Of a stretch of DNA of 64,000 bases, positions 11,857 to 23,874 are shown one piece after another (position 1 is the first letter of the stretch; the number at the start of each line of letters is the position of its first letter). The stretch is taken from positions 10,575,206 through 10,639,205 of the forward strand of contig NC_059396.1 of the NCBI RefSeq assembly GCF_905220565.1, written 5' to 3'. A model generated the notes under the pieces. The model ran no database searches, was not told the origin of the DNA, and saw only the letters and a list, made by a program, of their open reading frames with translations. The DNA is from Melitaea cinxia (Eukaryota > Arthropoda > Insecta > Lepidoptera > Nymphalidae). Both the position numbers and the translations under genes were made by a program.

Positions 11857-12372
11857 ACTAGCTGCTGCCCGCGACGTCGTCTGCGTGAACGCTATACAGC
11901 ACCAAAAATATCTACGATTATACCTTTTAAAATAACATTCATTTACCCGTTTCTTCTTTACATTTCATATCTACAGAAAAATCTCATAGATGGCGCTGCT
12001 TTAAAATTGTCTTGTCTACTTATATTCATTTAATTATGTTTATCGCCTTAGTTACTTATATTGCGTGATTTTTATAGTGTGAAGCTAGCTTAGATAGCAT
12101 GGTTATTAACATAATAACAATAACATTCAAATATGCGTCGTTAAATTACACGTTGTTACAGAATACGTTGAGAAAATAAAGGTTCACTGCTCGTTCCCTG
12201 TAGGTGATAGCGTGATAATATGTAACCTATATGTTGACCGGACTTCTTAATAATATTCGTGCCAAATTTGAAGTAAATCCATGCGGTACTTTTTGAGTTT
12301 ATCCCGGACATACATACAGACAAACAGACAAAAATTCTTAAAACTATATTTTTGGCTTCGGTTTCGGTTGTA
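11857..12372 (+). repeat. dispersed repeat, CTAGCTGCTGCCCGCGACGT type
   Basis: Starts ACTAGCTGCTGCCCGCGAC and ends with the block CCAAATTTGAAGTAAATCC...TTGAGTTTATCCCGGACATACATACAGACAAACAGAC. I associate this pair of blocks with a very common lepidopteran dispersed repeat. It has no coding capacity. Confidence 0.65.
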
Positions 12373-12526
12373 GATCACACCTCAAGTATTCTTTTAAAAA
12401 AATATTCAATGTACAGTTTTGACTTTCCTACCATTTTATTATATATTATATAATATATATGGTATATATTATATACCATATTTATTATATGTATAGATTA
12501 TTAGTTATATAGCAGTTTGACATGAC

Positions 12527-13155
12527 AATAATTGTGTTTGCTCGCAAACGAAAAAAAAACCGACTTTAATTACATCGACAAGTAATACAACGTAGATCGA
12601 CGAAAAAATAGTCAAGCAACTACGCGTTATCAAAGATTACTCAAAAAGTAGTTATCAGATCTCGATAAAAATTATATGTGACCACATGATAAACATCAGC
12701 TTTCGATTAAATTAAAAATTATCAAAATCGGTACACCCAGTAAAAAGTTATTGCGGATTTTCGAGAGTTCCCCTAGATTTATCTGGGATCCCATCATCGG
12801 ATCCTCGTTTCCTTATCACGGTACCAAACTAGGGATATCCCCTTTCCAACAAAAAAAGAATTATCAAAATCGGTACATCCAGTAAAAAGTTATGCGGTAT
12901 AATACAACGTAGGTCGGCGAAAAAAGCGTCAAGTAAAAACGCATTATTAGATATAACTCGAAAAGTAGTTGTTAGATCTCAAATAAATTTAAATGGGACC
13001 AATTGGCACACACCACCTTTCGATTAAAACAAAATTTGTCGAAATCGGTCTACCCAGTCAAAAGTTCTGATGTAACATACATAAAAAATAAAAAAAATAA
13101 AAAAAAATACAGTCGAATTGAGAACCTCCTCCTTTTTTGGAAGTCGGTTAAAAAA
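12527..13155 (+). repeat. Repeat A copy 3 (full length)
   Basis: Runs from AATTGTGTTTGCTCGCAAAC to TTTTGGAAGTCGGTTAAAAAA, in the same orientation as the copy at 45198. Together these two define the about 630-bp consensus. The pre-insertion site is A/T-rich with no clear target duplication. Confidence 0.9.
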
Positions 13156-13384
13156 TACTAAACAACGGTCAGAACCTTTCAGACAAAAATTGTTTTAATA
13201 TAAAAAGGTGAGGGAAGCGAAGGATAAAGGTAGTTTGGTACCATTGAACGAGTGTCTAAATCTAAACTCTAAAGCTTGTAATAATATTGATATATTTATT
13301 AAAAATCATTATTTTGATGATAGTCACGGCAAAATTATTAAAAATAATAATTATTAAATAAAGTTTATTGAGGTAGTGTACAGC

Positions 13385-13625
13385 AAGAAATATCTCACTT
13401 AAAATTTGGAACAGCCTGAATGATGAACAACCTCTGCCTTACATCAGAGCTAAATAATACTGCTCTCGAGTAGTGCTGTGCTCCTCTGGTGAGGAAGGTA
13501 GGATTCCTGGAGAGTTTCGGTGATAGGGTCGACTACCCGCTTGTAACGCTCCTGGTGTTGCAGGCGTCCATAGGTTATTTACCACCTTAGTTGTGTAACA
13601 AATGTTAGGAAGTAGCTCTTATTAT
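13385..13625 (+). repeat. Repeat D copy 1 (diverged)
   Basis: Diverged match to the copies at 19558 and 37862: CAGCAAGAAATATCTCACTTAAAATTTGGA..., CTAAATAATACTGCTCTCGAGTAGT..., GTTGCAGGCGTCCATAGGTTA. Probably a non-coding retroelement 3' tail. Confidence 0.6.
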
Positions 13626-14504
13626 TATAGTGTTTATATAAAAATACTATAACCAGTTATATATAAAATTAAATATTCATAACTTTTGAAGACTAAATAT
13701 TTCGACGTATACAAGGACAGATGCCTTAGCTAAATCATTCATAGGAAAGAACATGTAACAAAAACAATATGTAATATGTGTACTCGTATAATTATTGTCT
13801 CCTAAATAATCACGTCAACTTCAAAACTTAAAGTAGGGTAGCCTACATCCGTTGAAGATTGGTCTGCTTAAAAATGAATAATGTTATATTTTAGAAATAA
13901 TAACTTTTTATCTAAATGAGGTAAAGTTATTCCCAGTTGCTAACAGCAAATGTACATAGCGACTCTTGTTGTGCGGCGTCTCGTATCAATAAAATATACC
14001 TGATACGGCGACTCCTAGTAGAATCATATAAGTTGCAGGAATTACAGGATAAAAAAGACCTAATATTTCATATCTGGTTTTACCTTTCTGTAGTTGTTAA
14101 GATGCCTTAGCCTACTTATAAAACAAAATAAGTTCGCAGAAAAAAACTTATTCAAAGTACCTTGCAAATTTTAGGTGCCTACCAAATTACTTATTACATA
14201 CCTAATGATTATTTTTTGAAAACTTTTTAACCTTTTGACTTTAACTTTAAACGTCCTTTGAGAGACGTTTATTACGTCCTCTGAGACGGGTATTAAAAAA
14301 ATCAAGGTTTTCTGTGATTTGCTGGTTTAAAAACAAGTCGCGGAAACTTAATAGTAGTATTAGGTAAGTATATTGCGTGTGCCAAACAAGCTAAAAGAAA
14401 TGATGTGGTTTTTATCTGTTATAGTTTCTGTTAATTTCTATTTTATTAACAATAGTGACTTGAACTCGAGTTCACAGAGGCCATCAAAGCGCATTAATGC
14501 TTGT
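13626..14504. other. non-coding, no feature seen
   Basis: AT-rich sequence between the Repeat D copy and the putative first exon at 14.5 kb. Confidence 0.4.
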
Positions 14505-14509
14505 ATATT

Positions 14510-14515
14510 TCAGTC
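14510..14515 (+). promoter_or_regulatory. initiator-type start site TCAGTC
   Basis: TCAGTC matches the arthropod initiator consensus TCAGTY. It lies 85 nt before the ATG at 14595, with a TATATTT stretch only just upstream, too close for a TATA box. Supports a short 5' UTR for the exon that follows. Confidence 0.35.
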
Positions 14516-14594
14516 AAGTGAGGTGTTCAGCCATAGGTAGTTGAGCGTGTGTCATAAAAATATATTACAAAGATTATTTTGTATCACTACAAGG

Positions 14595-14738
14595 ATGGAA
14601 AATACGCTTTTAATTATCGCTATAATAGTCTTACTATGGATCGTAATGTGCAACAGTTTGAAACGTACATTTTGCAAATTTATACGAAGAGTCGTTTACT
14701 GGTTTCGAAATTACCAAAGTGTGGAAGATTTAACTGGG
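14595..14738 (+). CDS. putative first coding exon with N-terminal membrane anchor
   Basis: The ATG has a good context (A at -3, G at +4) and opens 48 codons ending at a consensus donor (GGG|GTGAGT), phase 0. The protein starts MENTLLIIAIIVLLWIVMCN: a hydrophobic signal-anchor over residues 4-20, followed by a Lys/Arg-rich stretch (SLKRTFCKFIRR) and YQSVEDLTG at the junction. A membrane anchor followed by DLTG is also how microsomal short-chain dehydrogenases begin just before their TGxxxGxG motif, so a retinol-dehydrogenase-like gene is one reading, but I found no exon with that motif downstream. The phase also fits direct splicing to the C1 exon at 40797, which would give a membrane-anchored tensin form. 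Which of these holds is unresolved. Confidence 0.5.
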
Positions 14739-16270
14739 GTGAGTTTAGATTAAACATTACTTATTAAATTATTTCAACAATTTGTAGAATTGCATCTTTT
14801 ATTTCAAAATAAACCTTTATATATTTATCAGTGACTTAGCGGAAAATATACCGAGTATTTTTAGATTTGCCTAATTAAACTTAGCGAATTAAAAATATAC
14901 GCAGTAAGTTAATAGAATGAGAATTGATTTACATGGTTTTTTAATACCAAATATCAAACAGGCAAAAATATTTACAGCTTAAAATGTGCATAAATTTAAA
15001 TATTTTACTCTTGGTAGGCAGGTACCTAAATAAAAAAGCATGATTACTAAGCAATAAATTTTCCACTTAAATTTACAAAATATACTTGCGCACGCGAAAT
15101 TAGAAAAGTAGTTGATAAATCGATTTGAAATTTTAACAAATGTTTGAATTTTTATTTCATTGTAAGAGTAGTACCTATATACTATAAACATTTCTTCTTG
15201 AAAATTTCTTTGAAATTCTTATGGAAATAGGGTTTATTTGGAATAAACCAACTTAATTGTGCCAAACATATTATAATAAGAATATAAGCAGTCGCCACAT
15301 CGAAGCAAGGCCGAGGTATGTTAAGTGTATTTTTAATGAAGTATCCTCTCGAGTTTTATTTGTAAACATACTCCGTTTTATTAGAATAAAGTTGTGTTGA
15401 TATTTATTTTGATACACCTAAAACTATAATGAACGATTTTCTTTTTGGTATATAATTCTCTAAAAAGCTTTGTTCGTTTATCTCACACATTTTATTTTTC
15501 CTTTTGCGGACTGAAAAATATTTCGTAAGAAATTATAGGTACTTATATATTTGAATTATTAGCACTTTTTTGACGTAATTCAGTACTTGATATGCGTTAA
15601 TGTTAATTAAGACTTATTAGCGAACATAGCATTCATAGCTAGTCTATAGCTAAGGTAAATTAATTGACGAGGTCAAACGAAAATGTTCTGTAATTGCTCC
15701 AAATTCATGTTAAATATCTGTTGTATATGTACACACACATACATTTTAAATAAACACATAAATGACCCATATGGTACACAATTGCTCAGGTTATAATTAT
15801 ATAATTAACAGTTTTATTTTTGTAATATGTTAATATTTTTATAAAAGTTATTTATTTTTTAAGAAATAGGAATATCTTTCTTTCTATTATTTGATATTGA
15901 TTAATATTGTAAGCCTCGGTGGATGAACGGGTACCTGGTAACACGGGACACCACCCACTAACAGTACACGCTACACTTTTTATTTACCTTTGCGACTTCT
16001 TTGTTAAAACTTAATACTATCAATAATAGTATTTTGTATTATACAGTCTTCAATTTTTGACATAATAACTGTTCCGCCTTTTATTTAAATATTTTTTGTA
16101 ATACAAGCTAAATTTGAATTTTGACGAACTTTGTAGTTATAATTATTTTTAAGTGTCATGTACCTACTGTTTTAGATATCTCATGTAATCATATACCTAT
16201 AGTATAAACTGCCTCTCACCGTTGTTAGAAGATTGGATTGTAAGTAACGATTCAAACCCGACCTCACCAT
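14739..16270. other. non-coding, putative intron
   Basis: AT-rich sequence after the donor at 14739. No coding exon or recognised repeat seen. Confidence 0.45.
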
Positions 16271-16370
16271 TATCATCATCACTTCAGCCTCATATAGTCC
16301 ACTGCTGGACATAGGCCTCCACAAGTTCGCGCCAAAAATGGAGTAAACTCATGTGTTTTGCCCATACATA
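16271..16370 (+). repeat. Repeat C fragment 1
   Basis: ATCATCATCACTTCAGCC, then GTCCACTGCTGGACATAGGCC and AACTCATGTGTTTTGCCCATA: the first about 100 bp of Repeat C, truncated. Confidence 0.75.
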
Positions 16371-17597
16371 AAACCACTAAATCACTAAAATATATTAACA
16401 GTCTAGACAATTTCGTGAACCTATATCTAGCAATATGTAAATAAAATTGTTAAATGCTTAAAACTCTTCTTTCAAAAATAAAAGAGCTCTACATCAAAGA
16501 GAAAATGATTGTTTTTCACTACAACATCTATTTTGTTGAGTTTACACAATAGATCGTAATGTATCATTACTTTTACTCGTGTTATAGAATTGTACAAGAA
16601 AACAGTTTATAAAGTTAAAGTAATATATATATATTTTCATTTATTGATTTTTTTCATTATATTTTGTTTGTTTTACTAAACCAATATGGACCTTAGTCTG
16701 AAATAAAGAGTTATTGTTGTTATTATTATTATAATAAAGGACAAACTGCTCGGACTAACGTAGTTACGTTTAAATAGCTAAACAAAAATACAAATTATAT
16801 CAATATTCTGGTGAGTAAAAGAAAACAACAACTAATTTTTATTACTATTCAACGTTTCTTACTAAAATCATACATATTTTAAATTTTTATTAAACTTTCA
16901 CTTATTAACTTATTAACGAATGCCAGACACTCGTTATTTTATAAAAGCTCAAAGTGTCTCAACGCATGCTACCAACACAGGTAGAAGCAATGACCTAATA
17001 TTAAGTTAAACTCATAGTGGCTTTGGCAGATACCAGCTATCAAAGGCGTACAAAGTGGCACCTAACTTCCGCCATTTCATAAAGCTTAACTTTTTAATAT
17101 TTTGTTCGAAGTAATATTAGAAATCACGTCAACCATTGCCTCAACTTTTGCTAACTTAACTTGCGTCATTGTATTAAAGTGAATTTCATCTATGCTACTC
17201 GGACTAGACAAACATTTAAGTCGGCCGTGGGTGCGGGTGCGAAGCAATTTCGTACGCATTTGATCCAGGTATATCCAGGCCAAAGCAACTATGAGTTAAA
17301 CTTCACATTTTGCCATTCCGTCACCGGTGTTCGGAGCATGCGCTGATAAATTATCAGTTTTTATGCAATGACCAAAGTCTGGTCCTGTTGGGCTCTTGAT
17401 CTATATTGTACTAATGAAATCCATGGTCTCTTGATTATAAAATGTAATAAAAGTTGTGAGAAGGAAAAGCGAAAATGCTTCAAAATGACCCTGAGCATAA
17501 ATTGTAACTCTGTATTGTCTTCTTAAAAAAGGGAAACATGATAGGCTCAGAGTAATTGCCTATTGTCGGTTACTTTTTGATTAATTTTCATGACTGA
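16371..17597. other. non-coding, no feature seen
   Basis: AT-rich; only short overlapping ORFs without coding character (17086-17346). Confidence 0.4.
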
Positions 17598-17930
17598 TTA
17601 ATTCAGCCTGTAACATTCCACTGTTGGGCATAGGTCACGTTCTCCGTGTAGGAGAAGAGTTGCAGCTTATTCACCATGCTTCTCTACTTCGGGTTAGCGG
17701 ATATATTCTCTACTATGAGTAGCTATTAGTTGTCTACGATAACAATCAGGATCGATAGCCTTACTAATGATAGACGTGCTTTCCGAGGCACGATGGGGAG
17801 ACCCATCAAGACATCCTAACCGGAAACGGATATTTGTACAAATACAAAAATCCATTCCGAGCGGGAAGCGAACCCGCTACCGCCGGTGTCTAGTACACGC
17901 ATCATTACAACAAAGCCGTTGTCTTTGACG
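17598..17930 (-). mobile_element. SINE B copy 2 with a different tRNA-like head
   Basis: On the minus strand the head has the B box GGGTTCGCTTCCCGC, followed by the same body (ATCGTGCCTCGGAAAGCACG) and tail (CAGTGGAATGTTACAGGCTG) as copy 1. The head sequence differs clearly from that of 5685, suggesting a separate subfamily or head exchange. Confidence 0.75.
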
Positions 17931-19557
17931 AATATTTATTGAATTGAAAAATAATCTTAAAATACATAAACATTATTAACAATTAAATGACTAGTCAGTA
18001 GTAGTTAGTGTGAACATGTACCAATTTTCACCTTAATTACGTTATATTATGATAATTGTTTGTTCCCCAAATAAAATAAAATAATTCTCTAATAATAAAT
18101 AATTTCTTCACTGATCTTTATGAGATCAATGCTATAATAATACCTACCATAAAATCAAGGATTATTAGTTCCCTAGTAATTTTTCAATATTTTCCTGTCG
18201 CTCGATTAAAAATCGTATTAAAACATTGTTATCAACATTTTTCATTAATTACTATTATTTATTAATATAAATAAGAAATAAAATCGATTCTGTTTGTATG
18301 CATTTTACTCAATAAATAATACTCACTACTTGTAAGTCAACGGGTTATTTTTTATCTTCTATACACTCTATACTCTACTGATACCACTCTACATACTACC
18401 GGTGGTTACTTCAAAAAATCGCTTTGTGGTGAGTCTCTATGTCAGAAAAATAAATAAAAAATGACTGTTTAACATTCTTTTTTTTTGTAGATTGATATCT
18501 ATACTTGATGTTATTAAATAATCTAAATAAAAGGCACAACATTTCTAGCAGTAAAAGCATACCTGAATGAATTTATTCAGTTATTCTTATAAATTTTTTC
18601 TCAGAAGTTAAGCAAAAGATTTTACTTAATTACGTATATGCATATATACATCTCGAGCTTTAAACAACTTTTAATGCTTTGATGTTTTGGGCGCATTACA
18701 AAAGCTGATATAAATATGTATTGTTAGAACGTGATGCTGGTATACATCGCTTTTATTCGTACCTCACGCATATTACGTGCGTTAGGCAATTGATACGTCC
18801 GTCCCGAAGTTGAAACCGGGAGTGTTTGGGTTTCTTTTATGTAGTTCACAAACGCTGTGTACATACGAATGATGCTAGTGTGAAGCGCCCTGGAGAGCTG
18901 TAGTTGGGCCTCCCAGTCCCTAGCCGCGCGGCCTGCCGTTTACACGCATGCGTGCGTCTTTCTATCCTGTTGCACGGACTAGAAATGATCGTGCACGGTT
19001 AAGTAATGATAATACCAACATGTTAAAGTTTTGTTAATAGTAAATAAAATAAAATTACTATGTAAATACTTACAGTTTTAAAAATATATTTTTTATAATA
19101 AAACTGTGTAGTTGGTTGTATTTCCTATTAAAAAAGAAGAGAAGAAAGCTGTTCATCATAAAAATATGCCCTGGACTTGTCCGTGGTCCCGTGATCGGCA
19201 GCGCTCGCCTGTGATCAGTACCTCCATCCGTCTCGATTCCCAGGTTAGTTACTCAGGTACTCTTTGCCTACAGTCAACTATTCTGAGTCGTTATTATTTC
19301 GTGTATTTAAATGTTTCCTAACCTCCTAGAAAATATTATAAATTTACTGTTGATAAAAATTATACTTACAATAATGCATATTTGTATCAATTATGCTCCA
19401 ATCGAAAAGAAAAAAAAAATTCCTTCTTTATGTCTGATTCATATCAGGTTTATTATCTTTAGGTACACAATAAAATTGTTATTGGTAAATATCAACAATA
19501 ATTTTGTCTGTCTGTATCGCTGTTTTTCGGCTTCATTAAGAATCTCGAACGATTTAA
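17931..19557. other. non-coding; one CpG-rich patch
   Basis: Mostly AT-rich. The 18770-18965 patch is richer in CpG (TAGCCGCGCGGCCTGCCG, CATGCGTGCG) and may be regulatory. At 19175-19245 a tRNA-like stretch (GTGGTCCCGTGATCGGCAGC...CGTCTCGATTCCCAGG) may be a decayed SINE head. Confidence 0.35.
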
Positions 19558-19840
19558 CTGAGGTTAGGGCACAGCAGGAATTTCCTGCTCAAAATATGGA
19601 GCAGCCCGACTGGGGTAGTACCTCGACTTTACAGAAGACCACAGCTAAATAATACTGTTTTCAAGCAGTATTGTGTTCCTGTTGAGGAGTAAGGTGACCA
19701 GAGCTCCTGGGGGGGGATTGCGGATTGGGTCGGCAGCGCGCTTGCGATGCTTCTGGTATTGCAGGCGTCTATAAGCTACGGTAATCTCTTACCATCAGGT
19801 GAGCCGTACGCTTGTTTGCCGACATAGTGATATAAAAATA
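19558..19840 (+). repeat. Repeat D copy 2
   Basis: Runs from CTGAGGTTAGGGCACAGC through GGAATTTCCTGCTCAAAATA to CCATCAGGTGAGCCGTACGC and TTTGCCGACATAGTGATAT. It is nearly identical, inverted, to the copy at 37862. No ORF. Confidence 0.8.
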
Positions 19841-20074
19841 AATCTGCTGAAAAATTAAATGTGATATTCGTGATCGCGGAGGTCTAATCTAAAATTTAGT
19901 GTAGATTATATTATGATACACCGTCCAGAACTAGAGTTCTTACTTCATACAATTGTAGTGAAATCGTAACGAAAGTCGTTATCTACACACATTATTTTCT
20001 TACATCTCCAGAGTACGACAGAAGACGGCAACCAAAAGAATGAGTTTAATTTATTTCAAAAAATATTTCTTCGA

Positions 20075-20246
20075 TCTATATATATGTATATAAAAATGAA
20101 TTTTTGCCTGTATGTCCTTTAAAGAATCGTAAACTATGCATTTGATATGTTATGATCTTCAGCAAAGTGTTGTGCATGAGCCCACAAAGGTTTATGAGTT
20201 GGTAGGACAAAAAAAAAGCGTAGCAACGCGCGCAGGGTACAGCTAC
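20075..20246 (+). mobile_element. short Helitron-like element, copy 1
   Basis: Starts TCTATATATATGTATATAAAAATG and ends GCAACGCGCGCAGGGTACAGCTAC. Helitrons begin TC and end CTRR; this copy ends CTAC but its relative at 58466 ends CTAG. About 170 bp, non-coding. Confidence 0.5.
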
Positions 20247-21467
20247 TTCTAAATATTTTAGTATAACAATGAATATTAAAATAAGTGGTCTTTTTACATT
20301 TCTATATTACGAATCAAATCACGAGATGTCTTATAATATTCGTGGCACGTAAAAGAATATAAACTTGATGAATTTATAAAATTGTACATTTACCATAAAA
20401 TTATCAAAATAACTATTATAAAATTGTGCTAAAATATACAAATTTTAAATATATAATAAGTCGCGGTAAGTTAAGTAAACAGGCGCATCACACACATCTT
20501 AAAAACTCTTTAACGTTTCTCTGTACATATTCGATCGTTGTACCATAATCTTAGTCAAGCATAATTTGTAGATTGTGTATAATGGACTGGAGTGTAGTAT
20601 GCATGTTAATGATATATCCATAAAATTTTTGATTACCCACTAAAAATGTGAACAAATGGACCAATTTGTACCTTTTTAAGCGTTTCGTATGCGACAAGAG
20701 ATTACCACCTACAAACGTTTTGCACACAATTTCACTTAAAAAAAAAAACAAATTTTTTCAAAATCGAAAAACATATTTTTTTTTTTTACTTTAAGGTAAA
20801 CATTAGTCGAATGTAATAAAACGTGGTTTAAATTATTTACTAATAAACAACTCTGACTTATAAGTAGGTACCTACTATCTTTTGCATAAAAGTAATGATT
20901 ACGATTTCGTGTGGTTTCTAAGCACCGTTAAAAAATGTGGGAGTTTAGTTTTTACAGAGCATCCAATTTTGTAGTTACTTACAGAACACTCTTTGACGTA
21001 GCATGCGTTCGTAATTGTTCTTTTTTTTAAAACAAAAGTGTTGTTTAAATGATGTTTTTTGTCATATACGCAACACGAATAAAAGAAAATATATTAAATT
21101 TACGTGAATAATGAAAACATTTATTTATGATATTATAGATATAATTAATGCATCTATAATCTCCATAATATAACTGTCGCACTCGGTATTCGCTTCTAAA
21201 TTTCAAAACCTTTTTTTGATGAGACTGGATCAGCTGCTGTTCACCTCAGTTGTGTGGCGGCGGTGCTCTGGGACGCTCGTAAACGTAATAGAATACTTTT
21301 CTAAGCCGGGACCGTTTTTAATTTTTAGACCAGTGAATGTTTTGCTTCTCGTAATGAATTAAAATTTTAATGCAAGCAATTTTAATTTCAAGTTATTAAA
21401 CATAAAAATTAAATAAACGTGTTTTGTTTTGGGAATTGAACCAGAATTCACTGAGTTAATATTTCAG
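20247..21467. other. non-coding, no feature seen
   Basis: AT-rich with a moderately GC-rich patch near 21230-21310 that shows no splice-supported frame. Confidence 0.4.
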
Positions 21468-21537
21468 TGTATGAAAATGAATAAAAATGCCTTGGAATTG
21501 TTTTTGGGGATACGAGTCTCCGCCGCCACTATGTCGC
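21468..21537 (+). CDS. weak candidate small exon
   Basis: A good acceptor (TTAATATTTCAG) and a good donor (CGC|GTGAGT) bracket 70 nt, of which only one frame is open: CMKMNKNALELFLGIRVSAA then TMS. It would enter in phase 0 and leave in phase 1, which does not match the next candidate exon at 23591 in its best frame. No family recognised. It could equally be a chance acceptor/donor pair. Confidence 0.22.
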
Positions 21538-21754
21538 GTGAGTGGACCATTAAATTTTATAAATCAGGTAACTATAATATTTATCTAAAATTTATAATTT
21601 TTAAACATGGTTTAGTAGTTAGTTGTATTAATGTTTACTAGAACTTGTAAAGCAGTAATAATTAACCTTTACTTCAGTATAATCAATAAGCATTGCACGT
21701 ACCGAAACTACGAACATGTCAGTATTTTTGAAAGTATTGAAATGGCTGGAATGG

Positions 21755-22115
21755 AAGTCTATAACCTGTAAGTGTCCCACAGATGGGCATAGGCTTCTTA
21801 TCCTGGAAAGTATAAGATTGGCAGCTTAATTTGTTTCACCGTTCTTGAAATTTACAGACAAATTTTAGTCTTGAAAACATTGTCTCTTTTCTCGTCCTAT
21901 CCGCTGAAATTTTTTTTTAATTTAAAAAAAGTAAAGCGAGATTTGATGTTTTTGTTTATATTGTTCTTGTGAGTCTCCACTCGTGCCTTGGAGAGCACGT
22001 AGTACTGTCGGTCCCGGTTGTTATCATACGCTTGATAGCGATCGTTACTAGGATTAAGCTTTGACGCTTTTCCTACTTAAAGATAGAGGCCTATGCTCAG
22101 CTGTGGATTATTGCA
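21755..22115. repeat. two SINE B fragments in opposite orientation
   Basis: 21755-21830 is the 3' end of SINE B on the minus strand (CCACAGATGGGCATAGGC). 21965-22115 is body and tail on the plus strand (GCCTTGGAGAGCACG, GAGGCCTATGCTCAGC). The tRNA head is missing from both. Confidence 0.65.
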
Positions 22116-23590
22116 TGCTGAATCGCTTATCATGTAAAAACCTTATTATGACGTGTATACCTACTATTTGATAAATGAATTTTTCTCATTACTTTATTAT
22201 AAATGCTACACAATGAAAATTTATTTGTTCTTGTAAAATAATTTTATAATTTTTGGTATCGTTAACGGCTTCATATTACGTATTTCTTACATGCTTATAT
22301 TACAACATTTAAATATGTATTTGTGATAGTGTTTTAAAGAAATTTTAACCCGTTTTTCCCACGTCAGTATCCTTCTTTAACGAAGACAATGAGTATAATT
22401 GATCCCTAGTAACTTACGTACATCGCCGGATATGTTTTCTCAATTGATCCAAGAGTACTTTTCCCATCAAAGTTATGATGTTTGCGCTTCAGTTAAAGTA
22501 CATGAAGTATTTATTATAATTGTAAACGTATACCTATTCGTGAAGTTATTTAGCTGTTAGGTTGATCTGTTTCTCTTCCATTTCTTAATTCATTTGAAAA
22601 ATAAAAATTATAATAATACGTGGTACATACAGTTTTAAAATATTGCTCGCCAGCCCGTTCGTGTACACATCGCAGGCCACTTGAAGGATTTAATCAAAGT
22701 CTGTGTAGTGTATATTTAGGTCAATAAAAGGATACTTTAATATCTACTATAGCTAAAGGGTTCCCAGAGAATACTCGACCATTTGTAAGCGTGGAGTGTA
22801 TGTTGCGTAGCAGTATTTAGGATTTCGTGATCAAATATGTCTTATAGAGATTTACCTGGTTTTTTTTGTGTAAAAATGTAGAAAAAACGCTTGATTTTTT
22901 TAGTAGTTCATGTATGGTGCATCTAAGTTATCCTTTATTATTTAATATTCCAAGCTATTTGCTTTGCGTGTACTTGTATCGCCGCTATTACTAAGTTTTT
23001 TTTAACAATATACCTGTGTGTTAAAATAAATATGACCTAATTGTAACTACTAATAAATTACCCGTTATCAAGAAGGTTCGCGTACCTATACCGTTTAAAA
23101 AAGTAAAATAATGCGACTCTATCTTTGTGCTCTACATCTACATATCTCTTATTTGGTTATTTTCGGTAGTTAATATTACATTTTTAAACATTTTAAGTAT
23201 ATTAATACGTACAGAATGCAACAAAAGGAGAATCTTTTTTCGTGATATCTGATAACGGGAGTTGTTTTTAATCGTTTAAAGGTTATCAACAGTCGTATTG
23301 CAATAAATTCATGAGAATTGTACAAGTAGTTTGTTTGCTTATGTCATATCTAAAGATGTATGTCGACCTAGTGATATATTCTGTTGAAGTTACTATTAAA
23401 TTTAAATTTGATATTACCAGTTACTTTCGAAATGTATAAGTAGAAAATACATGCGATATATTTAGTATTGTTTTGTATGTGCGGCGTCATTAACTTGCCT
23501 CGGCTAGAGTTAACGGTAGAATGCTAATGTGATGATGTGAGTTCGGTACGTTGTCACATGCGCACACGCAGACCTAGAGTTTCCGAATAG
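22116..23590. other. non-coding, no feature seen
   Basis: AT-rich sequence. I see no ORF or repeat that I can support. Confidence 0.4.
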
Positions 23591-23874
23591 TTGCGCAAGA
23601 ACAAGTGCGCCGCCTACAAGCCTTTGCCGCCGACGACGCCTCTGCGGGCAAACAGTATTCCAAGTTCAGTGTCACCCAATACAAATAACTCGATATTGGG
23701 CCTCAACCTCTATGAAAATAAGAATTCATTCAAGAGTTTTTGGGTCAAATATACCAGTCGTTGTTTCTTTGACCATTATGTAAATAAAGCAGCTCACTGT
23801 AAATTAGCACTTATTACCGTTTGTTGCGTTTTCTTATGGGGAATAGTACATTTACTACACTACTTACATTACAT
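23591..23874 (+). CDS. candidate exon with a transmembrane segment
   Basis: A 284-nt stretch is open with coding-like codon use and ends exactly at a strong donor (ACAT|GTGAGT), leaving phase 2. In this frame it reads RKNKCAAYKPLPPTTPLRAN, a Ser/Asn-rich linker, SFKSFWVKYTSRCFFDHY, then a hydrophobic segment LALITVCCVFLWGIVHLL. There is no in-frame ATG and an in-frame TAG lies immediately upstream, so it must be an internal exon spliced at or near 23590; that acceptor (CCGAATAG) has a poor pyrimidine tract. Two other frames are also partly open, so the frame itself is uncertain. I recognise no family. A type II membrane protein is the simplest reading. Confidence 0.33.
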
